A stretch of DNA of 11,185 bases from CAZXDS01 sp964639525 (lineage in GTDB: Bacteria > Bacteroidota > Ignavibacteria > Ignavibacteriales > Melioribacteraceae): contig CAZXDS010000114.1 of NCBI GenBank assembly GCA_964639525.1, forward strand, positions 1 through 11,185, written 5' to 3'. Position 1 is the stretch's first letter, and the number at the start of each line of letters is the position of its first letter. Below are positions 1 to 5,993 of this stretch, one piece after another. A model generated the notes under the pieces. The model was not told the origin of the DNA. It did no database searches and was given only the letters and a program-made list of their open reading frames with translations. The position numbers were made by a program, and so were the translations under genes.

Positions 1-1363
1 CTATCGTTGGGATGTGCCAACCACTTGGGCATATACCTTGAGTGCCTTCTGTGGGTACGTACTGCATCGCTTCTGTCCATTCGTATAAGCCTCCGTAGGC
101 ATCACAATTGGCTGGGTCGTTATTATAACAATACTTCTCGATTATGCCATTATCTGTTTGTTGATAACCGTTAGTAGTACTATTTATCATTGTCCCTACA
201 TCAAGATTTTCTTTTAACCAGCATTGGTTTCCTATTTGTACTGTGTTATAGGTTTTGCCGGCATAATTTACTGTTGGTGTGCCAGGACAACGATTACTCA
301 TCAATTCAATATTATATGTAATGTTTTGGCTATCTAATGTTACCTGAGTTTCAAAAATATTATACCATTCTGAATTCATGAAAGCTTTCACAACGTATGT
401 GCCCTTATTCAAACTAAAAAACTCATAATATCCATTTTGATCTGTTGTATCTTCTTTACCATCTATCGCAACAATAGCATTTTCAAATAATTCACCAGTA
501 ACTGCATCTTTGACAACACCAGATAAGTTTGCGAAACGGTAATTCATTTCTATATCGAATAAACTTGAATTACCAGTTAAAACAATTTGTTTTTGAAATA
601 TAAAATAGGAATTTTTTGTTGCTGTAATAGTATATGTCCCTGGAGCAAAATTGTGAAATTCATAATATCCACTTGAGTCTGTATAATTCGATTGACCATT
701 GATAGATATTTGCACATTTCTTAAGTGCCCTGATGTTTCGTCATCAATTACTTGACCGGAAACCACTATTGAACCTATCATATCAAAATTATGAACGATG
801 GATTGGCTTGAAGGCATAGTCAAGGTTTGTTCATAAGTTTCATAATCTGTCTTTGTGGCTTTAATAACTATTTCGCCAGAAGGTATGTTTTCTATTATGT
901 AAGTGCCATCGGTTTTGGAAATTGTAGATAGATCACCCACATCGACTTTAACATCACTAACAACAATGTTTCTGTTATGCAGACTAATGATACCCGCTAA
1001 ACTATTATTGACAGTTACAACAACACTTTTTTCTTTTTGAACTGTTTCTTTTATGTCACTAACCACTACTAAAATATTATATGTACCATCTTCAATTGGG
1101 GCTTTCCAATTCACCGATGCACCAGTTGTCCCATTTGGAAAAGTGCCGGCAGCCGCCGACCAGATATACGTTAAAGCATCACCATCGGCATCTGTTGCAA
1201 AACAAGAAATTGAAGTTGTTTCGTTAATTTTAATTGATTGAGGACTTGCAGTTATGTTTTGAATTATTGGTGGATTGTTTTTTGGTTCTGTTGGTGGGTC
1301 ATTGCTACATGAAGCAAAAAGAATAATAGCAAACAATAATGAAATAATAACTTTAATTCTCAT
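1..1363 (-). CDS. Partial FISUMP-domain lipoprotein with repeated carboxypeptidase-regulatory-like domains
   Basis: The frame is open from ATG at 1363 to the left edge, giving 454 residues with the C-terminus missing. A strong Shine-Dalgarno (AAAGGAGTG) lies about 5 bases before the ATG. Residues 1-19 are a lipoprotein signal peptide (MRIK, hydrophobic core, FASC with Cys19), followed by a Pro/Asn-rich linker. Residues about 33-118 look like a PKD/Ig-like domain (DADGDALTYIW, then a GTYNILVVVSD strand). Three similar beta domains follow at about 121-195, 198-273 and 278-354. Each carries the pattern of a short glycine-containing strand, 'TD..G.Y.....' and 'G.Y.i.a', typical of CarboxypepD_reg-like domains. 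From about 359, 'CPGTPTVNYAGKTYNTVQIG', 'CWLKENLDVG' and 'CPSGWHIPT' are hallmarks of the FISUMP domain (Fibrobacter succinogenes major paralogous domain). Expected location is the outer membrane or cell surface; its role is unknown. It may be chromosomal or within the island, since the left boundary is not visible. Confidence 0.88.
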   Translation of the reverse strand, partial: MRIKVIISLLFAIILFASCSNDPPTEPKNNPPIIQNITASPQSIKINETTSISCFATDADGDALTYIWSAAAGTFPNGTTGASVNWKAPIEDGTYNILVVVSDIKETVQKEKSVVVTVNNSLAGIISLHNRNIVVSDVKVDVGDLSTISKTDGTYIIENIPSGEIVIKATKTDYETYEQTLTMPSSQSIVHNFDMIGSIVVSGQVIDDETSGHLRNVQISINGQSNYTDSSGYYEFHNFAPGTYTITATKNSYFIFQKQIVLTGNSSLFDIEMNYRFANLSGVVKDAVTGELFENAIVAIDGKEDTTDQNGYYEFFSLNKGTYVVKAFMNSEWYNIFETQVTLDSQNITYNIELMSNRCPGTPTVNYAGKTYNTVQIGNQCWLKENLDVGTMINSTTNGYQQTDNGIIEKYCYNNDPANCDAYGGLYEWTEAMQYVPTEGTQGICPSGWHIPTI

Positions 1364-1665
1364 ATCACACTCCTTTGATTTATTTCCCCACGCTCGCCCT
1401 TATTTCAGCATGCGTTTCTTAAAGAGTAGAACAAATATTGTATTTATTGAAAAATAATTAACGCATTCTAAATCTTCTTTGACACATTTGATAACTATTT
1501 TTGGAAACTCTTTATGTTTTTTCTTTACACCGTAGCTAACAGTAGGTTTATGCGGTGCTAAAAATGATCTTTCCGGTAGAATTTGGTATAGAGCTTTCAT
1601 AGTTTAGTTAGCTTCTATTTGCAATAATTAAATTTGGCAATTTTCCAATTGAAAGTCAATAAATA
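1364..1665. other. Intergenic region without a supported gene
   Basis: About 300 bases separate the TerS-like gene from the lipoprotein gene. The end nearest 1363 holds the lipoprotein ribosome binding site. A minus-strand open frame of 66 codons (1400-1600) exists but has no Shine-Dalgarno, no recognisable motif and a Lys/Phe-rich tail, so I do not call it a gene. A weak inverted repeat (AATTTGG ... CCAATT, about 1630-1653) just after the 1666 stop could be a poor terminator. I saw no copy of the attachment-site sequence found at 10541. Confidence 0.5.
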
Positions 1666-2058
1666 TTACCCATTCTTCCATTCCAAAAGATAATCTTCAA
1701 AAGTTTTAACGTGTAAATCTGTTTTGTTTTCGGTCTTTGTTGGTAGGAGTTTGTCAAGTAACTTTGTTAATGCCGTTACTGTTGAAGTGTTCACTTTCTC
1801 ATCATTCAAACCAATATCAATTAACCTTTGAATAATTTTTGTTCTGTTCTTTTCGAGTAGGCTTTCTAACGGTTTGCGTAGTTCTGTAATTCGCTGTTGA
1901 ATTTCCGGTCTTTGTTCAAGTTCACTTACCCTAACATAAAGAGTATTTGAATTCCAATTATTCGATGTTGGGTAAGCCTTAAGATACGAGTTGCTCTGGT
2001 TTAATCCGTTTGCTCTTTCCTGTGCGTATCGATCCCTTTTACTTGATAACTTTTTCAT
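1666..2058 (-). CDS. Terminase small subunit-like protein, second tandem copy
   Basis: A 130-residue soluble protein. Residues about 4-65 (KRDRYAQERANGLNQSNSY, then KAYP, SELEQRPEIQQRITELRKP) follow the usual layout of phage terminase small subunits. In these, an N-terminal helix with an invading 'F/Y...YA.G....A' motif and an AYP/AGY turn precedes a 'll..pevq.ri.el' helix that binds packaging DNA. The C-terminal half (TKLLDKLLPTKTENKT) would be the oligomerisation/tail part. It is clearly paralogous to the upstream gene with matching register. Its ATG overlaps the upstream stop (ATGA) and has no Shine-Dalgarno of its own, so translation is probably coupled. In phage satellites such proteins redirect helper-phage packaging. 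No large terminase subunit lies nearby. The TerS assignment is from motif layout only; a generic small HTH protein is the alternative. Confidence 0.6.
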   Translation of the reverse strand: MKKLSSKRDRYAQERANGLNQSNSYLKAYPTSNNWNSNTLYVRVSELEQRPEIQQRITELRKPLESLLEKNRTKIIQRLIDIGLNDEKVNTSTVTALTKLLDKLLPTKTENKTDLHVKTFEDYLLEWKNG

Positions 2059-2429
2059 ATATCAAATACAATATTAAATGTGTGGCTGACTTCGTTTTTA
2101 TTCTCGGTTTTGCTTGGGAGCAGTTTATCCAATAACTTGTTTAGTATTGTTGTGTCAATTTTCTTTTTGTTTTTTCCGAGTGCCGTATCAATAGCCGTTT
2201 GAATAATCTCGTTCCGGTAGTTAGTCAATAAATTTTGATGTGGTTTCCTTAGTTCGTTTATCCTTGCTTGAATTTCCGGTCGCTTTTCAAGTTCGCTTGC
2301 ACGTGCATACAAAGTATCTAATGACCATTTAACAGACTTTGGGTAAGCTATTCGATAAGATTCCGCCCTACTTAATCCGTTTGTTCTTTGTTGGCAATAT
2401 GTTTCTCTCTTGTAACTTAAATTTAACAT
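2055..2429 (-). CDS. Terminase small subunit-like protein, first tandem copy
   Basis: A 124-residue protein. Residues 6-66 (KRETYCQQRTNGLSRAESY, RIAYPKS, ASELEKRPEIQARINELRKP) match the helix-turn-helix plus 'pei..ri.el' layout of phage terminase small subunits. The central part (LNKLLDKLLPSKTENK) is shared with the downstream paralogue, and the last about 15 residues diverge. By eye the two proteins are identical at roughly 40% of positions with very few gaps. The start at 2429 is the only reasonable one: an AAAGAAG stretch abuts it and an AAGG lies about 14 bases upstream, so the ribosome site is mediocre. It follows the helicase gene by about 100 bases, which may hold a separate promoter for packaging genes. 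The family role is recognition of a pac/cos site and recruitment of the large terminase. Confidence 0.6.
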   Translation of the reverse strand: MLNLSYKRETYCQQRTNGLSRAESYRIAYPKSVKWSLDTLYARASELEKRPEIQARINELRKPHQNLLTNYRNEIIQTAIDTALGKNKKKIDTTILNKLLDKLLPSKTENKNEVSHTFNIVFDI

Positions 2430-2459
2430 CTTCTTTAAAAAACCTTACTATTTTCTTGC

Positions 2460-2475
2460 TATCAAATTTATGATA
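2460..2475. repeat. Small inverted repeat upstream of the TerS-like pair
   Basis: TATCA-AATTTA-TGATA is a 5-bp inverted repeat with an AT spacer, in the only sizeable gap (2430-2532) of the 1666-4735 gene run. It lies about 30 bases upstream of the first TerS-like start and could be an operator for late expression. It is short enough to arise by chance in AT-rich DNA. Confidence 0.2.
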
Positions 2476-2532
2476 AAATGTTGATATATTTCTTCATTTA
2501 AAATCAATTGTGTATTATTATTTTTCGCTATC

Positions 2533-3396
2533 TTACAAGGGATAATCATCATTTACAGTTACATTGTAATTATCCAATATTTCAATGTTTCCAAACGTAT
2601 GATATTTAGGCACATATCGTAAAGGAACTGTTCCGGTCTGTCCGTTACGTGCTTTTGCAATTATTATACTTGATATATCTGCAGCATCAACAGAATTATT
2701 ATTTTCGCCATGCTCCTGCGAATAACTTAAACTCACACCTTTGTAATCCGTTTGATAAGGGTCAATACCGTAATAACTCGGACGGTGCATGAACATTACT
2801 AAATTTGCGTCCTGTTCAATGCTTCCGCTTTCTCTTAGGTCTGAAAGAAAAGGCTTTTTACTCGGTCTGTTTTCAACAGCTCTGTTTAATTGTGAAAGTA
2901 TAACAATAGGCAGTTTTGTTTCTTTCGCAAATTCTCTAAGCTCTTGACTTAACTGTCCAATTTCCAAATCAAATCTCTGTCGATTAAAATTTGTTCTAAT
3001 CAGTGTTAAGTAATCAATGAAAACTACATCAACAAGACAGTCATTTATCCAATGTCTTAAAGTTGATTTTATACTTTCCGGTGTCTGCCTTGAATTATCA
3101 TCAATAACATAAATATCGGAATTTAATTTTGATGCTGCGGAACGTATCTTTGCAAGTTCATTGCTGTTTATTTCACCGCTTTCAATTCTACGTGAATCAA
3201 TGTTTGTAATGCCTGAAATATTTCTCGTTTGTAATTCTGCAAAAGTCATTTCAAGGCTTATAATTCCAATTTTATAATTTTGTGATAATATGTTTTTTGA
3301 AAGTTGGAGCATAAAATCAGTCTTTCCCATTCCGGGACGACCGGCAATAATTGTAAGGTGTCCTTTTGGTATGCCTGTTACCTTTGCATCAATCAT
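2533..3396 (-). CDS. dnaB: DnaB-type replicative helicase, C-terminal RecA-like ATPase part
   Basis: This encodes the RecA-fold motor of a DnaB-family 5'-3' helicase. From ATG 3396 (287 residues): Walker A at 18-26 (AGRPGMGKT), motif SLEM at 47-50, Walker B ending in Asp128 (VVFIDYLTL), motif SQLNRAVENRPSKKP then DLRESGSIEQDAN at 168-198, and the KARNGQTG arginine-finger/beta-hairpin region at 248-255. All catalytic elements are present. The frame stays open upstream of this ATG to 3486 and encodes the expected linker, ending in KTGFKMID, which resembles the family 'TGf..LD' motif. The annotated ATG therefore truncates the domain and has a weak ribosome site. The N-terminal domain lies just upstream in the -1 frame. 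The piece could work as a separate subunit, be joined by frameshifting, or be a broken gene. Confidence 0.88.
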   Translation of the reverse strand: MIDAKVTGIPKGHLTIIAGRPGMGKTDFMLQLSKNILSQNYKIGIISLEMTFAELQTRNISGITNIDSRRIESGEINSNELAKIRSAASKLNSDIYVIDDNSRQTPESIKSTLRHWINDCLVDVVFIDYLTLIRTNFNRQRFDLEIGQLSQELREFAKETKLPIVILSQLNRAVENRPSKKPFLSDLRESGSIEQDANLVMFMHRPSYYGIDPYQTDYKGVSLSYSQEHGENNNSVDAADISSIIIAKARNGQTGTVPLRYVPKYHTFGNIEILDNYNVTVNDDYPL

Positions 3397-3455
3397 TTTA
3401 AATCCGGTTTTTATATGATTCGTTTCTCCACCTTTAACTCGGTTCTCTATATTTT

Positions 3456-3875
3456 TTAGTAATTCATTAATTTTTGTCCTATTGTCCTATTGTCCTTGTT
3501 TGGCAATGTCCTATCGTATGCAATGTTAATTCTGCTTTGTATATCCTCGATAAATTCGTCAAGTTCAATGACGTTTTTGATATTTACGCTATGGATCTCT
3601 TTATTGAAATTTTCAACGATGTTTTTATCAAAGAATTTTGCTACAAATCGTTTGAATATTATATCTTGTAAACCCCCTGTTGTGGTTTCGTAATCAATCG
3701 AGCATTCTAATAAATCCATAATATCTATTTTACCGTATTTTTCGTAAAATTCTGTTATTATCTCATATTGCTTACGAAACTTTTTGAAATGCTCCGGTTT
3801 TAATTTTCTCAATGCAAATTCAAAATTACTGTTATCGAGTATTAAACTATCAATTATTATTTCTTCATCTTTCAT
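3456..3875 (-). CDS. dnaB: DnaB-type helicase, N-terminal domain part
   Basis: A 139-residue protein resembling the all-helical DnaB N-terminal domain: 'IIDSLILDNSNFEFALRKL' then 'KPEHFKKFRKQYEIITEFYE' and 'YGKIDIMDLLE'. This matches the family pattern of 'l...ll.....i..v...l.p..F....h..i...i..l' followed by a 'g..id...l' segment. It ends at 3456, inside the interdomain linker, after an 8-bp tandem repeat. The ATPase half continues immediately in another frame. A good Shine-Dalgarno (AGGAG, 7-base spacer) lies in the end of the upstream gene, and TAATG overlaps its stop. In intact DnaB this domain forms the hexamer collar and contacts primase or the loader. No primase or loader gene is seen here apart from the adjacent initiator. 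Confidence 0.75.
   Translation of the reverse strand: MKDEEIIIDSLILDNSNFEFALRKLKPEHFKKFRKQYEIITEFYEKYGKIDIMDLLECSIDYETTTGGLQDIIFKRFVAKFFDKNIVENFNKEIHSVNIKNVIELDEFIEDIQSRINIAYDRTLPNKDNRTIGQKLMNY
3473..3496. repeat. 8-bp tandem repeat at the DnaB frame break
   Basis: On the minus strand the sequence reads AGGACAAT, AGGACAAT, AGGACAAA: two perfect units and a third with one mismatch, inside the overlap of the two helicase frames. Eight is not a multiple of three, so gain or loss of one unit changes frame. Removing one unit joins the two parts without a stop: the codons become GAC AAT AGG ACA AAA ATT AAT GAA. This yields 445 codons including the stop (444 residues), a normal DnaB length. Confidence 0.85.
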
Positions 3876-4735
3876 TATTGAACTCCTATTTGATTAACTA
3901 ATGAGTGCTGCTGATTATATTCAACAGCATTTGTTTTATTTATAATTTCATCATTCCAAGATTCGTTATTAAGATAGGTGAATGGATTTTTACGGTATTG
4001 TATATCTGGTGTTGCTTTAATGTATTTCGGCAAATGTTCTCTTATTTTATTTTTATCCGTAACTGATAATTTTTTCCATTTTTTTAAACATTTCATCCTA
4101 CCAACTTTTTTATCGTAATAATTCCAAAACTCTTCAAATTCAATTCTTAACAATTCTTCTTTATTTGTTTCTTTATTTAAAGAGGAAATAGTCGCTTGTT
4201 CAAATTCATTTTGAACATTAATATTATTCTTATCATTATTATCATTATTGTTTGTTTCCGTTTGGTTTCCGCTTGTGTTCCGCTTTGTATTTTTAAATTC
4301 ATTTTGCACTTTGTTGGCAAGGGTTTTAGTGTTTTTCTTGGTTTCCGCTTTTGTGTTATTTTTCTCATCACTATATTCGATAAGGGGTTGAGAGGTTTTT
4401 ATTTGCTCATCATAAAAGGTTTGATATTTGTTATAATTAGTTATTTCAACTGTGGTAAATTTATTATTCGATGTTTTGATTATCATTTTTTCACGTTCAA
4501 ATATTGATAAAATCCTTGAGACTGTGCTTATTCCTAAACCAAAATATTCTGCAATGCCCTTTATCGATGTTATCAACTCACCTCTTTTCACTATTGTTAT
4601 TTCGCCATTCCAAAACATTTCATTGTACTTATGATTAGCGTTACTAAGTAAATACATCCAAACAGCAAGGTAATTTGGTTTTCTCATTATTGGGTTTTCA
4701 AATGTTTTCCTATGTAAAAAAATAAAACCGCGCAT
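3875..4735 (-). CDS. Phage-type replication initiator with winged-helix N-terminus
   Basis: A 286-residue protein with three parts. Residues 1-105 form a winged-helix region (FLHRKTFENP, AVWMYLLSNANH, RGELITSIKGIAEYFG, STVSRILSIFEREKMI) like the N-terminus of phage replisome organisers. Residues 122-195 are a low-complexity Asn/Lys/Thr linker. Residues 199-264 (FEEFWNYYDKKVGR, KKWKKL, IREHLPKYI, RKNPFTYLNNESWNDEI) match the C-terminal region common in phage replication proteins that recruit the helicase. It directly precedes the helicase genes, with the next start overlapping its stop as TAATG. It also starts by TAATG overlap with the gene upstream. The expected role is origin binding and loading of the DnaB-type helicase. 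The DNA encoding the linker carries iteron-like repeats, as in phages whose origin lies in the initiator gene. Confidence 0.75.
   Translation of the reverse strand: MRGFIFLHRKTFENPIMRKPNYLAVWMYLLSNANHKYNEMFWNGEITIVKRGELITSIKGIAEYFGLGISTVSRILSIFEREKMIIKTSNNKFTTVEITNYNKYQTFYDEQIKTSQPLIEYSDEKNNTKAETKKNTKTLANKVQNEFKNTKRNTSGNQTETNNNDNNDKNNINVQNEFEQATISSLNKETNKEELLRIEFEEFWNYYDKKVGRMKCLKKWKKLSVTDKNKIREHLPKYIKATPDIQYRKNPFTYLNNESWNDEIINKTNAVEYNQQHSLVNQIGVQ
4254..4351. repeat. Iteron-like 11-bp repeats inside the replication initiator gene (candidate origin)
   Basis: On the plus strand, GTTTCCGTTTG (4254), GTTTCCGCTTG (4265) and TGTTCCGCTTT (4276) are stacked at exactly 11-bp steps. A further copy, GTTTCCGCTTT, lies at 4341. 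An 11-bp period does not follow codons, so the repetition is not imposed by a protein repeat. A very AT-rich stretch (about 4216-4250, ATTATTCTTATCATTATT) adjoins and could be an unwinding element. Repeats on one face of the helix next to AT-rich DNA in the initiator gene are the arrangement of lambda-type origins. Function is inferred. Confidence 0.45.
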
Positions 4736-5052
4736 TACTCATCACCGAAAATTGAGTTTATCGTCTGTTCAAATGCACGTGCTTTATTTAATCCAAATTC
4801 AGTTGTTGGTAAAAATACAGTCCGATTCTTAAAGATATAAATCCCTTTCGATACGAACACTTCCTTTGAAGTTACAAATTTCTTTCCGTGATTAATTACA
4901 ATCCAACTGAAGTGATTATTTACATCAGTTAAAAAAGAATATTCTAACTCAAAACCTTTAAGATTATTTATTTCTGATAGCTTGATATTAGAAATTGTAA
5001 GAGTCCCAATTCCTGAATCATCAATTAATGTTTTTTGTTTGTAGTCATTCAT
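4735..5052 (-). CDS. Unrecognised small protein upstream of the replication initiator
   Basis: I do not recognise this protein. The ATG at 5052 (105 residues) is preferred over an in-frame GTG at 5070, because the Shine-Dalgarno GAAGG lies between them, 8 bases before the ATG. The sequence alternates hydrophobic and polar residues (GIGTLTISNIKL, GFELEYSFLTD, FSWIVINHGKKF, GIYIFKNRTVFLP), suggesting a beta-rich single domain with a C-terminal helix (NKARAFEQTINSIF). There is no signal peptide, membrane segment or cysteine. Its stop overlaps the start of the initiator gene (TAATG), so the two are made together and it may assist replication. By position and size it could be a single-stranded DNA-binding or recombination accessory protein, but no motif supports that. 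Confidence 0.6.
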   Translation of the reverse strand: MNDYKQKTLIDDSGIGTLTISNIKLSEINNLKGFELEYSFLTDVNNHFSWIVINHGKKFVTSKEVFVSKGIYIFKNRTVFLPTTEFGLNKARAFEQTINSIFGDE

Positions 5053-5148
5053 TTTAAGCACCTTCTTCACTTAGGCATAGATTCATACCTTTTTTAATAG
5101 TTTGTCTCAAAATCGGCTTTTGTATAAGGCTGTTTTCTAAAATAAGGG

Positions 5149-5460
5149 CTATACGCTGCATTCTTTAAGCCTCTGTATTCTTAATCCTTTAGGAATATTA
5201 CATTTCCCAGCTAACTTCGGATTATGCCCGAAACGAAACTGGTAAAGTGAACAATCTTTGAATTGACAATTCTTAACTTCTGCCGGAGAATAATCGGAAC
5301 ATTCTAAACACTTATTTCGGATAACTTTTAATTTTGGTCTTCCCTTACCAAAACGAAACGAATGGAAAAAACAATCTTCACTCGGACAAAATTTAACTTC
5401 CGTAGCTGAATTGTTGCAGCAGCCAAGACAATATTTACGAATTGATTTTAATGGTGTCAT
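5149..5460 (-). CDS. Tandem zinc-knuckle protein of phage type
   Basis: A 103-residue protein built of two copies of one about 40-residue unit. Unit 1 (7-40) has Cys11-x2-Cys14-x10-Cys25-x4-Cys30, then SFRFGKG. Unit 2 (47-80) has Cys51-x2-Cys54-x10-Cys65-x4-Cys70, then YQFRFGHN. Both share 'IR.KCL.C......EVK.C...DC' and end in 'FRFG', so each probably binds one zinc ion with four cysteines. Single-unit proteins with 'C..C....eV..C....CpL..yR.G' are common uncharacterised phage proteins. The ATG overlaps the stop of the upstream HTH gene (ATGA), which places it in the regulator operon. A nucleic-acid-binding role is inferred. Confidence 0.72.
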   Translation of the reverse strand: MTPLKSIRKYCLGCCNNSATEVKFCPSEDCFFHSFRFGKGRPKLKVIRNKCLECSDYSPAEVKNCQFKDCSLYQFRFGHNPKLAGKCNIPKGLRIQRLKECSV

Positions 5461-5738
5461 TGTCCCAAGTCCCGAATCTTTGAATAATTGCTATCTTTCA
5501 AAGCTTGGATCACTTTTAAATATTCGAAAAATATTCTTTTACCAAGCTTTTTCGACGGGATTCTGTTCTCTCTTTTCCACTTATTCAATGTCGATGTTGA
5601 AATTCCTAAAAGTTCTCTTGTCTCCTTAAAACTCATCAGCTCTTTTTGTCTTTTGGCTGAAAGTTCCGATTTAACGGCTGTGCGGATAAGGTTTTCTAAT
5701 TCGGTTTTGTCAATTGAGATTAAAACAATATTATCCAT
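5457..5738 (-). CDS. Excisionase/AlpA-like helix-turn-helix protein
   Basis: A 93-residue protein starting at ATG 5738. This start is chosen because GGAG lies 7 bases upstream; a longer frame to 5801 lacks a site and overlaps the upstream gene. Residues 1-33 form a helical lead (TELENLIRTAVKSEL). Residues 35-80 (MSFKETRELLGISTSTLNKW, then KRENRIPSKKLGKRIFF) are a MerR-like/HTH_17 winged helix of the type found in excisionases, AlpA regulators and Bacteroidota mobile-element proteins. The start overlaps the stop of the upstream ribbon-helix-helix gene by 8 bases, and the end overlaps the zinc protein by ATGA. The likely role is directing excision by the integrase and/or switching on the replication operon. 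It could equally be a pure transcription regulator. Confidence 0.78.
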   Translation of the reverse strand: MDNIVLISIDKTELENLIRTAVKSELSAKRQKELMSFKETRELLGISTSTLNKWKRENRIPSKKLGKRIFFEYLKVIQALKDSNYSKIRDLGQ

Positions 5739-5904
5739 TATCTCGCTCCGCTTTTTCTCTTGCAATTTTTTCTTTAATTGCGTCCCGAACAAATTGAGCA
5801 AATGTAAAATGTCCGCCGTCTTTTACTGCTTCTCTTAATTGTTTCCAAAGAAGCGTATTGATACGAAAATTAAACATTGTTGAATGTTTTGGTGTGTTTG
5901 CCAT
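5731..5904 (-). CDS. Small ribbon-helix-helix DNA-binding protein
   Basis: A 57-residue gene missed by a 60-residue cutoff. Translation starts at ATG 5904 (MANTPKHSTM) with Shine-Dalgarno AGAGG 5 bases upstream and ends ...KAERDNG at 5731. Residues 11-16 (FNFRIN) would be the DNA-reading beta strand. Residues 17-28 (TLLWKQLREAVK) form helix A and 34-50 (TFAQFVRDAIKEKIARE) form helix B, with the 'fvRdAi.eki' signature of CopG/Arc-type proteins. Such proteins dimerise, bind short palindromes and often repress their own operon. It is the first gene of the block, and its stop overlaps the excisionase-like start (ATGGATAA). It could be the master repressor or an antitoxin-like regulator, but no toxin is adjacent. 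Confidence 0.78.
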   Translation of the reverse strand: MANTPKHSTMFNFRINTLLWKQLREAVKDGGHFTFAQFVRDAIKEKIAREKAERDNG

Positions 5905-5941
5905 TTTATCCTCTTGAACTAATTTGTGAAAATTATTAATC

Positions 5942-5949
5942 CAAAGATA
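5942..5949 (-). promoter_or_regulatory. Bacteroidota-type -7 element for the regulator/replication operon
   Basis: TATCTTTG on the minus strand fits the TAnnTTTG -7 consensus and lies 37 bases upstream of the ribbon-helix-helix ATG, giving a leader of about 30 bases. No good TTG-type -33 element stands at the expected distance, so the promoter may be weak or activator-dependent. Confidence 0.45.
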
Positions 5950-5993
5950 AATTTAGAAAGCGGCTAATTCTGTAAGTGTTCAGTCACGGAATT

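Noticed and set aside
1053..1241. Plus-strand short ORF within the left lipoprotein region
   Set aside because: Shadow of the partial FISUMP lipoprotein, whose minus-strand frame is open to the edge with clear domains.
1400..1600. 66-residue minus-strand open frame in the gap after the TerS-like genes
   Set aside because: No ribosome site, no recognisable motif, and composition like untranslated AT-rich DNA; not called as a gene.
3456..3500. Programmed -1 ribosomal frameshift joining the DnaB halves
   Set aside because: The A-run (CAA AAA TTA) allows P-site slippage but is not a canonical X XXY YYZ heptamer, and I see no strong stimulatory hairpin; repeat slippage explains the frame break better. 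Kept only as an alternative.
4196..4507. Plus-strand hydrophobic ORF resembling a membrane protein
   Set aside because: It is antisense to the AT-rich linker part of the replication initiator; Ile/Phe richness follows from Asn/Lys codons read backwards.
5488..5838. Plus-strand 116-residue ORF
   Set aside because: Antisense to the HTH and ribbon-helix-helix genes, which have proper ribosome sites and domains.
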